A DNA stretch of 64,000 bases from Hymenolepis diminuta (Eukaryota > Platyhelminthes > Cestoda > Cyclophyllidea > Hymenolepididae). Made by a program: the position numbers and the translations under genes. Shown piece by piece: positions 11,767 to 26,500 of the stretch; position 1 is the first letter of the stretch; each line of letters begins with the position of its first letter. The notes below the pieces were generated by a model. The model did not search any database and was not told the DNA's origin. It saw only the letters and a list, made by a program, of their open reading frames with translations. The stretch is taken from positions 358,232 through 422,231 of the forward strand of contig CAADRB010000065.1 of the NCBI GenBank assembly GCA_900708905.1, in the 5' to 3' direction.

Positions 11767-14700
11767 TCAATCTAAATAAAAAGACAAATAAATACATAAA
11801 ACCGAGAAACAATGGCAGAATGCAAAATATGCCAGTTTAAAAAAAACCCAGTCACCCTCTAAGATGCAGTGAACAAATAAGTCAACTGAATAATTTCTTG
11901 AATGGCAAAGTATCCATTTCTGAAGGTCTCAAAAGAGATGATAAAAACAATATATGTCATTCTTTTGGAGCCATGTCCATATTTTAAAGCGGTAGTTTTT
12001 ATTAAAATGTTGTGATTCTGTTATTTATTTTTATTTAAATTCACACATAGGTTAGGTCTCAAGGTTCAGGAAACTTAGTATTATGAAAAATTTTGCATTA
12101 ATAAAGCTTCAAGCATAAATAAAGTTAAAAGGATCAAATATTATGATTGCAATTTCTGTAACTTTGCGTAAATTTACCATCACTAATATGTCATGTCCAT
12201 ATTTTCCGCCACCTAGTAATCCTATTTGTAATTTTATTTAAGGCTGCTACTGGTTCGAAATCTAATTTTTATCACAATGCTTATCCTATAAATGTACTTT
12301 ATTTCAAAACTTTCTAAGCATGCAGTGATAATTTTAGCAGACAAAACTGTTTCTCTCTCAAGATTGTATTTGAAAATAAACCTTCTATAATTGTATATGA
12401 AATCAGCTTACTACCTATAGGGTTCACAAAAACACTTGCATTAGAAACTCAATAAGTATTTTAGGCATTCATTTATATTCCTCTATTGTACTATTAGCTA
12501 TTTTTAATTGATATTGACCAATTCATAGAAACGAGAATATGTGAACACTTTAAATAAGTCAAAGGAGATTCATGCGTATGAATAATACCTACTTGTTGAT
12601 TAAATACTGATTAATGCAATTTGAATACATAGACCTACAGCCGATTGCGTATAGTTTGACGTGTGTCTTCAGAGCCTTGCTACCTCTAAAGGCTATTCCC
12701 TATCTGTCTCTTAGACGGAAATAATGTACGAAGATCGTTCCATAAACGCCAAGAATTGAGCGTAGGCCAAAATTCGATGTACAATGTCAATGAAAATCGA
12801 AGATTTGGACTCGGAAAAATGAAAGCTTGATTAATACAAGGGGTAGTCTCGTGATAGTATAACCTATGGATTTGACTATTGGGCGAAGGTATAGTCAAAA
12901 CACATCGAGGTATCAGTGTCTGTCCGGACGGATGGTTTTCATATATATGTGTGTCATTTTGTTCCAAAGTATTTTAAAGACTCAGTGATTAGAACAAAAT
13001 TGATTTCAGATACTAAAAGCGATCTCTCAAATGCACTGGCACCACATGGATAAAATAATTACTCAAACCGAATGGGCCATATGATCGTCTAGTTTACTAA
13101 TGCATATCTTGGGAATCAAACCTCTACACATATTATGAAATATACTGCAATGCTTAAATTTAATATTAAATAATATCTAAACTCATTTTTTCAATCATAA
13201 CAACAAGAAATATTTTCGAATACTTATTCAATCTTATAAATGAATTCTAAGCTTCAAGTGTTACAGAAATAGCACGGTGTTGATAACTCGATTGTTTGCA
13301 GATGTTTGCAAATAGTATCAAAATTAATATTCTATCAGTACTCGATGGAATATTAATAAAGAATAAAAATGTTGAAATCTATTAAACTTGAACATAAAAT
13401 GCTTAGGCATATGATATGCTATAATTCAGAGAATTTATTCAATGCCTTTAGTGCTTTCTTTATTCATTTTAAAGATTAGTGATGTCTTTTGTTATATTTT
13501 CCAACTAATGCGCTTTTGATGTCGTTGAGTGTTTCCATGAGGCTGCATTAGTAAAATTCATACACAGTCTCTTTGAAACAGAATAAGGCGGACCTCCAGT
13601 TAAGAGGGTTATTTATTTTATGAAACAATTAAATACGTCTCCGTAATATAATAAACTCAAGTGAACAAAAACCACTTAAAAATTTTGAAATATTAAATGC
13701 AAACTTTTATTCACTTACTTATATACAAAAATTATTACGGTAAAAAAAGACTGGAATTAATAAGAATTCATGATAATTTTTTATCTAAATATTCTATCTT
13801 AAAGCAATTATTTTAAACTTTTATCCTTACATGCCTTAATATGTTTATGTGAGCTAAACTTTATCTACTCATTTTATTGCACACTTCTAATAGATTTATT
13901 CACACTTGGATCACACTAGTATACCTATCACACTTCAGTCCAGTACGAGTATTGTATGGGACGGAAGTCTGAAAGGTTTAATTGTGTGAATGTTCTTCTG
14001 TTAAGGTAAATTTTAATCATACCTTTTGTTACTTAGCATTAATTTAAGAGATTACCTGGTTTCAAAGTTGTGGTAAAATTAAATTTCATACAGGTTGGGT
14101 AGGCACAAATAATATTGACCATGTGGTTTAATTTTATAGTTATAATTATCTTTCCAATGAAATATTATTTTCTAAGATTCACAGTATACATTTTCCGCGT
14201 TTTCGATATTTTTGTATAATTCTAATCGAAGTTTATTACGTTATGGCAATTTTTAACTATTCTCAACAGCAACTTTTATGTTCAATTGAACATTTTTGTC
14301 GGTTTTTATGACTCATATTTTTCTACATTATGGAACCTTTTCACTTCCTGTAATTTTGTCATATTTTTTTGTTCATTTCTTTTCTTAAGTTTATTGAATT
14401 TACAATGAGTTTTATTTTGCCAATTTTATTTCACTGACGCCAGGGGCTCTTCATGACCGGAAGTAACTACTTTGCAAACATGATTATATATGCAGCTCTT
14501 AACTACTTTATCAATGAAATATTTAGATGACTCATGCATAGTGGAATGCTATTTGGTCAGTTTATACCGATGTTCGTTTCTTCTGGTGCCTTATCTTTAA
14601 TAATGTCTTATAAAGCTATTATTTAATCAAACACAAGGAGAATTTTTTAGTTCTGGTGATCACTGAAGTCATATTTCAAAGTAATGACAGCTGTTATTTG

Positions 14701-15272
14701 TGACACCTGGCATATGGCCTTAGCGATTCACATTAATTAAACGCTTAATTAGCTGCCATTCTGTGTGAATCTAAATTTTAGACTTCCAGACACCTCAGAA
14801 CTCTCGAATTACAAAAAATTCTCTTAATGCCTCTCGGATTTATCAGAAAATGTATAGGCACTAAATTAAATCAATTATCACCCTGTGAGTTATTTTTTAA
14901 TACAGATTAACAGAGTCTGTTAAGTAGAGGTGCTCCAGTATATCCTCCATTTCCTTAGAATACAAGTCAAGCTCTCTGTAGGGAAGTGCTTTTTAAACTC
15001 GTGTTGGGAAGACTAGTAATACTCTGAAAACCTTCTGGCGAGAAGTCTGCATGCTGGTTCTCCTTGCCTGTGAATACTATTAGTCACGCCGTTCGTTGGA
15101 TACATATTGAAAAATATTAAATTTGAGACTTCTAACCTTAAAAGCATTGCAGTTAATTGCTGTCATCGGTTCAATAATACAGAGTTATGTTTTTTACCGG
15201 ATCACATGCAGTCTAAATGATAATAGGTATGAAAATTGGTATCCAATTAAGCAAATTTGGAACTCATAGTAA
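11767..15272. other. Gene-free interval upstream of BUD13
   Basis: No coding exon or RNA gene can be supported. Frames longer than 60 codons are single random ones (for example 12686-12967 on the minus strand, which has no domain-like sequence). The first few hundred bases presumably contain the BUD13 promoter, but I see no clear core element. Confidence 0.5.
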
Positions 15273-15890
15273 ATGACCACATTTGAAGTGAAATTTTGTC
15301 AGGATCCCTGCGCAGGTTTTTCCGTTCACCTTATTGCACTTGATTTCTCTCTTCGGCTAAAGCAATTGAAAGACTCAGGTAAGATCGATTTTGGACATTT
15401 AATTATCCGTTTAACTAAATTTGCTGATCACCATGAACGACAAACCCTAATAACACAAGAAGTTGCTAAGCTCGTGTGTGACTTTCTTGAATAAACGCCC
15501 ATCACACTTCACGATGACCTCAGGTGTGCAATCTTGGAACGCATGGAGGAATCAAAATTAAAATTTAGCAAATGGCTCCGCGACGAGCTAGTGAATGGGA
15601 ATGCCGAAGGACTTCTGCCACAAAAGGGAAAAATAATTAAGATCGGATCCTCTCCAAACGGACGACAATGATTCGTCGTCCTCAATAACCACCCATGTGT
15701 ATCAAAAACCCTCCGAAGAACTTCCGTTCATCGCTGGTGATTCTGATTCTAATCGAGAAGAGGAGAAACGGTGCTCTCCCGAGCAAGCAACCTTCACTCG
15801 CAAGAGACGAGCCAAGCGAAAAAGCAACACATAGAAACCTGAAGTGATAACCTCTCCAAAACTGCTCCAACCGGAAATACCGTATTAACG
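15273..15890 (+). pseudogene. Decayed protein-coding relic of unknown identity
   Basis: A 73-codon frame from ATG 15273 (LIALDFSLRLKQLKDSGKID..., then KFADHHERQTLITQEVAKLV) stops at TAA 15492-15494. The same frame resumes directly with coding-like sequence (LRCAILERMEESKLKFSKWLRDELV) for 58 codons to a TGA. The signal then shifts by one base into a Ser/Asp-rich then Lys/Arg-rich frame (DDNDSSSS ... KRRAKRKSNT), stopping at TAG 15832-15834 and TAA beyond. No GT-AG pair explains the breaks, so it looks like a pseudogene, perhaps a retrocopy since no introns interrupt it. The helical repeat followed by an acidic tail and nuclear-localisation-like basic run suggests the C-terminal part of a nuclear protein. 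I do not recognise the family. Confidence 0.55.
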
Positions 15891-16733
15891 AAAACAAAAT
15901 TTACCAGTCAACTCCAGCACTATGCTAATATTCTGCACTAGGACGTCAAACCAATTCCGGGTCTCTCAATCTCAGACTGGCTCAACGCAAAGGATGGACA
16001 TCGCCACTCGAAGACTAACCTCGGCAACTTCCCAACGCTTGGAAAACATTGCAGACAGCTGGCATTTTTCAAATGTCTAGATTACTTTGCATTAATATGC
16101 TGTCAAAGTGTGACAAAGAGCAGAAAACCTTAGAAACGGATCAAGACAAAGGTAGTGATAGAGCACCCGAACAATTAGTCACTCTGCTTCCTCTCAAATG
16201 CGAATTTTCCCATTCACTATTAATTGCATGATCTTTACTACTTTAAAACAACCCTTTTTGAATTTTTGTATATCCCATTTTCTAACGATTACTTTTATTC
16301 CTGATATTTTGATTAACTGTCTTACATTCATTGTCTAAATTCATTTTTGTGTTTATCGTTCAATATTTTATTCTACCGTCATGTGCAAGGTTTTGTTTTC
16401 TTAATCTAATTATAACAACCCCTCGAAGGGTGAGACATTTGACCTAAACAGGACAATTACACTTGAATCTGTCGTCTTTACATACCACAAGGCTGAGAGG
16501 AGGCTGAAGGATGACTCTATACATTTCCAAATTCATTCTTTATTTGCATTCTTTATTAAAATGCGTTGATTTGTCACCTTTATTTTTCTGTGATTCAAAC
16601 CCCTACCTGTTATATCTAGACGAGTTTATCCATTCCTACTTTCGTTAAAAGTGCTCCTGCACTCATATCCTCATGCGTCTCCTCGCCCAAGTGATTCAAA
16701 GTGTCTTTGTATTTCCACTCACCTACACAAATA

Positions 16734-16752
16734 CGCACACACACACACACAC
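16734..16752. repeat. CA-dinucleotide microsatellite
   Basis: Uninterrupted CA repeat of about nine units within a pyrimidine-rich segment. Confidence 0.9.
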
Positions 16753-19700
16753 TTGTCAGCTATCTGCTCGTAGTTTTCCCTCTCATCTCATCTCTCTACT
16801 TCATCTCTCCTATTTGCTCTAATTCAAATCGTGGTTTATTCAATAGACTCTGCCCTACATAACCATCTGTATTCCACTTTTGAAACCTCTGTTTGGCAAC
16901 GCGCAAATTGGTGACCTTGTGTAAAGAAAAAATCAATAGACGTTGAACCATGACATATTTATCGTCACACTTCTACATGTTCGGGCAAAGTATGTAATAC
17001 TGGCATCTATTTGAAAGCATAAGGGTATTTGAAGAAATAGTGCAAAAATGATTGAATGCTTGACAAATGCGGATAGTACACATTTTGACTGCCAACTAAC
17101 GCTGATCGAATTACGGATATTTAGTCCAAGAGTTACCAGGCATGGATTTCCCTTATTAATACCACTTTCTTGTCTCGTAACTATTGTCATCAATCTTTAA
17201 ATTTTGTTAATTATTTCAATAACAATAATAATGCAATCTGGGTACTATAAAGACCGGATAATACATGCTCTGCAGTTAACCGAATTAAGATGAAGGGATT
17301 TTCATTCAATTTAGGCTGTTAAAATGTCATATTTGACCTTTCTGTCTCATACTTTATGTAAGTCTTATTTTCCATAGAAAGAAAATGAAATGCGAGGTTA
17401 ATAAAGCACGTATGACCATTCAATTGTACTTTTCATTGCCTAATTATTTGAACTATAAAGCAGTACAACCGGGAGCGGAAAGGGCATTTATGCAATAGGT
17501 ATCGAGACTTTCTCGTATTCATTATTCAACACTTATCATTTTTCTTCTTTTGACATATCACTTTTGGGTATCCGCCGGTTTTCCTCAGAATAGAATGTGC
17601 TTAATCAGAAGTTTAAATAAGTCACAATAAATCAGGATTTAAGACGGGCGACGATCTAATCACCTTGAAAAGGAGTGTTTTAAGCTTTTTGTGGTGAAGG
17701 ATTTTCACCCTCTACAGGTAATTTGGATGTTCGTGGCAATAATTTGCTAACCCACAACCTGAGATGGCTGAATATCCCTCTCAAAGTCGCTGAACTAACA
17801 GCCCTAAGAAAACTTCAACTGGAGGTCAAAGAGGACACTGAATGAAAATATATATCTTGGGCGTTCGTTCATCACATGTTAATAAGAGACGGTCAGTTAA
17901 GACTGAATTCACCTCCACATAACCAACAGAGTAATTGGTAAATATCCGAGGCTCCTGTTTGTCCATTAGAGAGGCCGACACTAACTTGAGAGGCTAGATT
18001 AGTCATTGGAGTTTGTTGATTATAACTTAGTGATCTCTTGCAAAATTTAAAAGCATTGCCTTCTTTTCTACAAATTCGTCTATTGTTCGTAGCGGCTCTA
18101 TATTAACACAAGTCTCGTTAGGACTGAGTTTCTGAGCCTCTGAAATGGATAACTTTTTCAATAGCCATTATAGGTCAGCCTCATCGAAGATAGCTTTAAC
18201 TCTGCTTATTTCTGAATATAGAACGATGAGGGAGCGCAAGGCATAGTCAAAAAATACACCTCATGTCATAGTAAATCAGTTTTCCTTCCAGATGGGATTC
18301 AAATTAAGCTCACATATTGGGGATATTATTTTCTAACGAGTGTAGAAGAAACGGAGCATAGAAAGGGACGCAAAAAATCTCTGCTACACCAAGAAATTTT
18401 ATTTTAACGGAGGAGGGAAGCAGAAACGAGACAATGCTTGGATATAATATTGAGAAAATACTGGGAATAAAGACCCAAGGATTTAACAACCTCAGTGTAA
18501 TCTTAACAAAGATGTATAAATTAGCGGAGATTTTTCGACTTTTGACTTCATACTGACAGAATGAGTGCAAACTTTTGGCCGTTTTCTATCATCAAATCAA
18601 CTGGAAAAATACGACAAAGGAAATATTCCTGTCCCTTGATTCAGAAGATAATTAAAATTATGCATTTATACATGAAGCCGCAGAAATGAAAGTGAAAGCG
18701 ACACAACCACTCATTCCTTAAACTTGACCCAATCCAGATGTTAGTTTTCTTCTGACATCAGACAAATTAGAGCTCGAATATGAAATAAGCGGTCATTAAA
18801 CCACAGGAAATTTCAAAGTTACATTAATGAAAATCGGTGCAATTGTCCCCCAACTGTCCTGAGAGCTAACCTCCAGCAAAAATGAACTCCTCAAATATCC
18901 TGAAAGTTTTTGAGACAAAGTGGCGAGTGATAACTTTACTTTCCATGAAAATAATTTTATTTTTTCCTCCCGTCCATTCGATAACTCCAATATATTTAAA
19001 GTTATGCATCTTTGTGTCCAAATGGTATTTGTAATACGGACATTAACCAATCATTTTTGTTGCTCATGCGGACTTAATGTAATATAAAATACGCTTGAAA
19101 AAGAAATATAATAATTGAATCTTCTAAGCGCAAATTACAGTGACTTTTGATCCTTTGGAGACGATTAAAACATCACAAAAACTGCAACTGTCTAATTCCA
19201 TGTCTGTACACAGTTTTGTGCATAATCTGGGTTTAAATGTGTATCTGCTTGCATAACCAGTATTGCAACTGACTGGCCTCGAAGTAAATTTCGTTGCACG
19301 ATTTGATTGGTGTTTTATCGTGAAATGATGCGATTGGTTAAGAGACAAGGGGAGTCTGAGTCATTTTGGCCTTTCGTTTCTCCCCCCTTTACTCACCATA
19401 ACTACGCAACCACAGATAACCGAATACAGGGCTGTTTAATCAAATGTCCTTTCGGGAAACTAATTTAATCGAACAATCTTAACTGAATTAATTGTAAATA
19501 GTATTTGAATGAGGGTAAAGAATTAATACTTTTTGTGTAAAGTTAGCAAATGTTTTAAATTAATCCAATGTGTCCTTAATTTATTACTTTTATTTTATCT
19601 TTAGAAAGCGTCTGAACATGAGGAAAGTAGAACAGTTCCAAATAGGTCAATTAGATGAGGCTGACTTGAAGTATGGCATCAAGTCAAAAGGGTCTCGCAA

Positions 19701-22474
19701 AATTAAACCATTCAAATCAGATTATATTCTTTACACTTCCTGAATGCAGTCTAATGCATCATATTCTAGTATTCAAATTTTCAAATTTCAGAAATAATCT
19801 CCTACTTCAGAAGTGAATTCATGTTTGTGCGGTCTCGAGCTTTTTGGTCTGCTGATGGTTCAGATGGTTGATCAACCATTTAGGATGCGCTTTTCTTCTA
19901 ACAGCAAAGATGCTAGTATGACAATATCAGCTAGCATTATTTTAAGCTAGGAGAGATCACCAGGATCCACTCAGCGTCTTAAAAAGTCAAATAGGAATGA
20001 GCAATGCGGAAAATGGGGTGGATAAATCAAAGAATTTAAGGGTCTTATTGTGTCTGAACTCTGAAATCGATAGGATGTCTAATTAAGCAGAGCTAATTTG
20101 AGCATAAAAAATATGGATGACACTATTTCGATTAATTTTGAGGTCTTCATCTTTCCAAATACACTTCATTACGCTTACGTAGAGTTTGCAGACAGATCGA
20201 TCATTCGAGGGTTTTGTGGTGTTCATACAAATATTGATTAGTCCCGCTTAATTAAAGGAAACTTCCCCTGTTATACGCTATTATTATAATAACCTACAAC
20301 AGGGCAAAATTTTACAATTTTTCATTTTGAGAAAGCAACTGAAATCGTCTAAAATTAAGTCCAGAATGATAAGAGAGAAGAGATCGTAAAGGTATTGAGA
20401 GTAAAGCCGAGGTATCAAAGAGTTTTACTTCAATTTTGATTTCGATTGTTCATTACATACTTCGTGAGAGATTTGCATTCCAAATCTCAAATTTCCTGGT
20501 TCTTCACCTTGATTATTGGGCGAAATTTTGTCCACAGTAGTCAGTCCTTATCGACTGATAGTTTAATTAAGAAAGTCGACCTTGCAACTTCAAATCAGCT
20601 TCTTTCCCAAAGTTGAGATAGCAGTACGATCTTGCATGACGTTAGGCAGCTGAAATGACCGTAAAATAGCAAGTCTGAGATGGCTAGAATTAAAAAATTA
20701 ACAGATCTCAGTAGGCAGCGTTCACTCAAGATGGACGTTACTACCATCAGATATTATAAATTTTTTTAGATTTACATGAATATTGTGGTTTTAATACATT
20801 TGAGTTCTTACAGAGAAACAACATTTGATGTTGATACTCGTTAAAAACATTTGCAAGTTATAAATATGGTACGTTTGTTTTAGAGCCGCAGTGGAAAAAG
20901 AAACATTTCCAAAAGTATAAAGGCTAAACATCTCTTCCTCAACCCCTACAGTTGCTAATGGCTTTAATTCTCTTTAATTTAATTTACTTAAAGTACCGAT
21001 GGACATGAACAGTTTTCAGGTTAGTATATTCAAATAAAAGGAATGAATTTACGTTGTTAATGGTGGTAGTAATCACAGTTTGAGTAATCATAAATTTTCG
21101 GATCTAATTATATTTCAAACGAATTATTATTAATCACAATAATGCAAAAAATCACGGAACAGCAGCTAGGGGAGTAAAACAATCCGGGCAGGGGGTGAAA
21201 CGGTGTACCCATTGAATACAAGTATATATTAATGTCAGATCTTAATTAGATGTACCCTATTTCTCATTAGGGGCATAATTAGATGAATAGATATCCAAAC
21301 ATTCATAGGATCAATTCCTATGACTTTACGCCTGGGTATCTGGGCTAATTAAGGTCCGCAAATTTCAGAGCTTATTAAGAAGTTGGTGTAATTGAATGGT
21401 TGTGACTAGGATACCTTTGTGTCTACTTACAGCCGTGGGGAGGGAGAGGAGACTAGAGAAAGCATTTTAAACGTAACACTGGAAGCTTTTATATTAATTC
21501 ATTATTTTTTAGTGCTAACCCTAAAAAAAGACTTGATTCACAAAATAAAACGGAGAAATCAGACACTTTATTTATGAAAATCGACTGCTGGGATGGTTTA
21601 CCAATAAACAAGTGTTAAATTGAACTCAAATACCCATACATATCCCAACTCAGAGAACTTGGGACAATAGTCATCATTCTTTCCTTGAGGGATTGGTTTA
21701 TTAGAAAGTAAAATACTGTAAAGGAAAAACTATTGTTCACATTGAGTGGCCTCGAGTGAGCTCTGCTATGTTGAATTCAATTTACAACTATAATTCTCGT
21801 GCTTGTGGAGTAGCCATAGAACGATAATATGCACTGAAGTGGTGGGACCAAACATTCAAGTAAATTATTTTATCAATGAAACTTTTAAACCTCACTGAGA
21901 TGAATCTAGGAAATAAGCCCTGGACATTGAATCTTATAATATGAGGCACTGAACTATACTCATCAAGTAAAAAGTTACGACTTGAATTTGAAATATAAAT
22001 GAAGTAAAATGATTCCCAAGCCGATTATAGGAAGTGTTTACTACAGTTGGCTTGAGTTGCGGAGTTGATATTATGAGAAATTCGCATTCTACTGTCCCTC
22101 TTTTTGATTGGAATTAGCTAGTGCGGTTAGCCATCCATGTCAATGGATATTCACCGAGGAGGATTGATCTCGAACAATCCGTATCCTTTGATAACCGAAA
22201 AAGATCACTTACGTAGAACTAGCCAAGATTTTGTAATATCTTATTTATTTATTTAACCAAAATATTGTTAAATATGTTTGATTCTGTCCATTCAAAACCT
22301 CCATGAGGCAAATTAGCCAATCAGATATTAAATGTGTGATTTAAAAGATATCCGAGAGCACCTGAAAAATTTTACGCATCTCCGCTCTGTGATGATAAGA
22401 CTTTAAGTTGTTGAATATCTTTTAAGAAAACTTTATTTTATCAATAATTGATAAAAAATTACTTGAAATGGCAA

Positions 22475-22655
22475 GGCTGACCATCATGAATAGGAAACCG
22501 GTCGATAAGTACTGGGGATCGTAGATAAGCAATTACTGTAATCCAGAGGAAAAATATTTGAATTTTAAATTTTGGAACGTGAACTGCTCATTTAGTAAAT
22601 ACTCTTCAACCAGAATCCAAATATTAAATGAAAGAGGATGCTTTGGTACCTTGAT
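22475..22655 (+). repeat. Dispersed repeat family R2, copy 1
   Basis: Words occur here in the same order and spacing as at 40903-41082: GGCAAGGCTGACCATCATGA, an ATCG-type block, TTTGGAACGTGA, ACTCTTCAACCA, AAATGAA, and CTTTGGTACCTTGA. The second copy has CTCTTGGAACGTGAGA, ATTCTACAACCATCAAATGAA and CTTTGATATCTTGA. No coding potential is visible. Confidence 0.55.
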
Positions 22656-23546
22656 GTGCTTCTCAGCATTCATCCTTCATTGTATGTTGGAATTATTATT
22701 AACCGGCTTCGGTTGCTTCAATAATTAAAAACTGGGCTTTTGGGTATTAGTGTGCATAAAATACAACTATGGCTGTATCCATCTTTTAAAAATCGCACAA
22801 TGAACAGTTAATTGGTTCTTGCGCAACAAGTTTGATTCCTAGAAATAATACATAAAAAAGAAATTTAGCGAATTCGCGAGTGACCGGCATGAAAATAAGC
22901 GTTTCTGTAATGTGCAAACAGATGAGGGATATTGGGAAATTAAAATCTGTTGAGAGGAGGCAAGTTAACAATTTAGGCTATAAAACTATTGATAACCTAT
23001 CGCCCTTCTAAGTCTTACGAATCTCACCACAAACAAGGTAGTAATGGAAGCGTTGTGCAAGCAAGAATTTGTTATAAAAAGTTTTAGAGACAAGACAAGG
23101 TAGGATGAAAGGGCATTAAGGTCAAGAAGAATAAGAAATGAGAAGTTTAGTAAGGTGAGAGAAAGTAACTATTTTGCCGCAACGGTTACTTTCATCTCAA
23201 TCAATACGGGGTTTTGGTTGAGTATATCTCGGGTTATAGCCCATGCTGGTCTAAGTTCTGGAGAGATTTCAGGCTCTGGTTACTTCCATTTCTGAAGTAA
23301 TAGAAATAGGAAAGAGAGAGGTCATTAAATACTTTTACTAAAAAAGAGCGAAGTCGAGGTGTGCCTTCTATATAGTAGGCTGAAAGAGTAAGAATAGAAC
23401 AGAATGAAGCTTGAAGCGAGTGTGGGAATGACCTGAGACACATAGATAGGCGATTTAGTTGAACAGGGGCAAGAAATAACCTCATTATTCGGAGAGTAGA
23501 AATAGTTACGTGAAGATATTTCACGAAGTCCACGCAACGTGAAAAG

Positions 23547-23566
23547 ATATATATATATATATATAT
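23547..23566. repeat. AT-dinucleotide microsatellite
   Basis: Ten uninterrupted AT units. Confidence 0.9.
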
Positions 23567-26500
23567 GCGTTATCATTCCAAAGTTTATTTCTTAAACTTA
23601 GCTCATATCCAAATTGGATAACCTCAAGGGACTAATCAAATAAGATTCCTCCACGAAAATGACCGCTTGAAGGAGGAACTTTTTCCCAAAAATCATGTTT
23701 TTATCAGTGATACACAGTTTTATAAATTTCTGCAAGACTTTCATGCAACAGAAGCCGAAAAAATAATATAAAAATGCATCAAAATTTTCATTTGAACAAA
23801 GTGGAGTCTATTTCTTAAAATTTAATTCAATTAAGAAAATCTTTTAGATCAGTTTGACATTTTTTGTGTGCAAAACATTTTATCAATTTAATTTTTTGTC
23901 TTAAAATCTTGTTTTGTAAATAATTCCACAAATTCCATAAATAAAAATAGCTGTCCTTCTTCTTACACCCTTTGTTTCACTTCAGTCTCCATCAGAAGTA
24001 CATTTTACACATTTATGATTCGTTGGTATCCGTTTAAAACTAATTGAAAAATATCTGTTAATATATGTCATGAGTATTATTAATAAAATTTTTGTAAAGA
24101 AATTTCGAAATTTTCAATCAAGAGGAGACATTCGGATACGAGAATTAAATTAATAATCGATAGCAAAATCAGGGAAACGAAATGGTCGTTTCAATCGAAT
24201 CCCGAACCTTCCTGGCTCTCTACTCTTTACAAGTATGGATCGTACGTCAAAATGTTCCGAGTGTGTCCCCTGGATTCTTGGGGAGTTTATTACCGCTTTT
24301 AGAAAAATCAACTAACTTAAACAGTTGATCACGCCATCTCGATGAGCTTGTCCTTTCTGATGTTCGAGAGCAGTAAATTATTACAAGGTAGGATTTTTAA
24401 CATTGCAAAGCTCACTAGTGTCTACGTAAGATGAATTTTAACCGATAGCCAAAGACAAAAGCTTTAGACAATAGACATCGAAGATTTTCGAGCCTGATAA
24501 CAAAGTCGTTTTTGTGAAAATGAGACAACAACATACTGCTCAAATCCGCAACTTAAGTAACCTTTCACGATTTGAGATGCCCCACTAAATTATATTGCGT
24601 TATGTTAACGAATTAGGATGATTTCAGGACTACTTAAACATAGCACGTAAGAGGTGCTCCAATTCGAGAGAGCATATCGTTAAATTTTGAAGAAATAAGG
24701 ATCGACGTATGAGTCAGGAAGCATAGTTAAAAATGACCTTGATAAGAAACTTATTATGATGTTGAACGGTCAAAACAGGAATGACGGGACTAAAAGTATA
24801 AATTATTTCATTCTTAACAGGGGTCTGACCTCTTGAATCTTCTATTTTCGATCCCGTATCTGTGATCTCGGTAAAATTTCAACGATCTGAGTAAATAAAA
24901 CCATCAGCATATTTTGAAATGTGGGATAAAAAAGTTCTGAGTAGATGCATACCTCTACTTTTTTGCACGATTCGCTCGTGAAAATGAAGTTAAAAGGCTT
25001 GAAAGACTCCAAACGACGCAACCCCTAAAAAATTCTCATATTGGGACGGTTGTTAAGTAAAAGTGCTGCTTAGTGCATCCTCAGTTTTTTGGGTTTTGCA
25101 GACATGAAATACCAATCTAATTTCTCATTCCTAAAGTGTCCGTAAAGCCCTAGAGCTTCCTATAAAACTGACATTTTATATGAATATTAACTACTTAGGT
25201 TAATTTGTTCAAGTAGATTCAGTAAATGCGGTGAATAATTGTTTTATGACATTCATTCAACCTATTAAATGCCAGTGCCACGTCTGAGGCAAGTGTAAAT
25301 AATAATGTTGTAAGTAATACGCAACACTTCTGTTTACTCGATTGCGCATCTTATATAACTTTCAAATTAAAAATTTACACGGCAGCATATTTTATATAAA
25401 GGTTAAGGTAATAACATAAGTAGGGGAGAAAGGTGATGGTCGGGTAGAAACCGCCAAGCTGTTGGTTCAAACTAAACCTGGACGTTGTGCAAAACGGCAA
25501 TGTGTTTAACTGTTTGTGAAGGAAATAAGGAGGAAATATAGTAATTTGAAGGCTTTCATTGAGGATGCATATTTTGAATCAAGAAAATGTCCAAATTAGT
25601 TAGGCCGGTATATTAGTGTTAACGTACCCGGCATGTATGTGGGCTTACTGATGACGCAAATGAAAATTCATAGAAATAATAAACAACTCCTTCTGTTCAC
25701 GTGAATTTGCATTAGGAAGAATGATACACCCGCTTTGCGTTGTCAGGACGATCATTTGAGCGGAAACCTGTGATTGCCTGATTATGGGTGGTGCTGCGAT
25801 TGGAAGCGACTTCCTTATTTGATGTAGAAAAGAAAGAACTTACAAGGTGAGAGGAACTGCCAAATTACGAGGATTGGTACCAATGGCTGAGAGGACACGC
25901 AATTCAAATACTGTAATTTGATTTATCTTCCATAAATGAGAAAACGAAGATGATGCGAATTCAGTGTATTTAGAGCTCACTCTCAGACGTGTGGAAATGT
26001 GGAGTGCATGAAAACGGACCTAGAAGATGCGCATCACTCACAGCCACTCATTACGTGGGACAAACGATTGGACATGATTGAAAATCCTCGATAAGATAAC
26101 TCCAATCCCATTTTGGAAAGCGTTTCCCACCACTTTTCTTGAGTATAGGAGTAAAAACACTAGTGATGAACTGGGATTCTACCGCCACTTTTATTATCCA
26201 GACTTGATAAACACGAGTGACCATTCCGCTCACCATTCGTGTATGCGATGGGTATCGAACACATAACCCTCTATAATAATTTTCAACTTTAATTCATTAA
26301 AATGGAACCACCTAAAATACAAATGATTTGACTTATTTCAACAATACGGAGCTGGTTTAAATTCCAAAATTAAACTTTATACTGATGAAGTTGTCGAGTG
26401 AAACGAAACGAAATATTAAACGCATGCTTTTCATTGTCTTTGATTACTATTTGACAACTATCTCTTCTATACATGCATCTGTTGACCTTCTAATAGTCTA

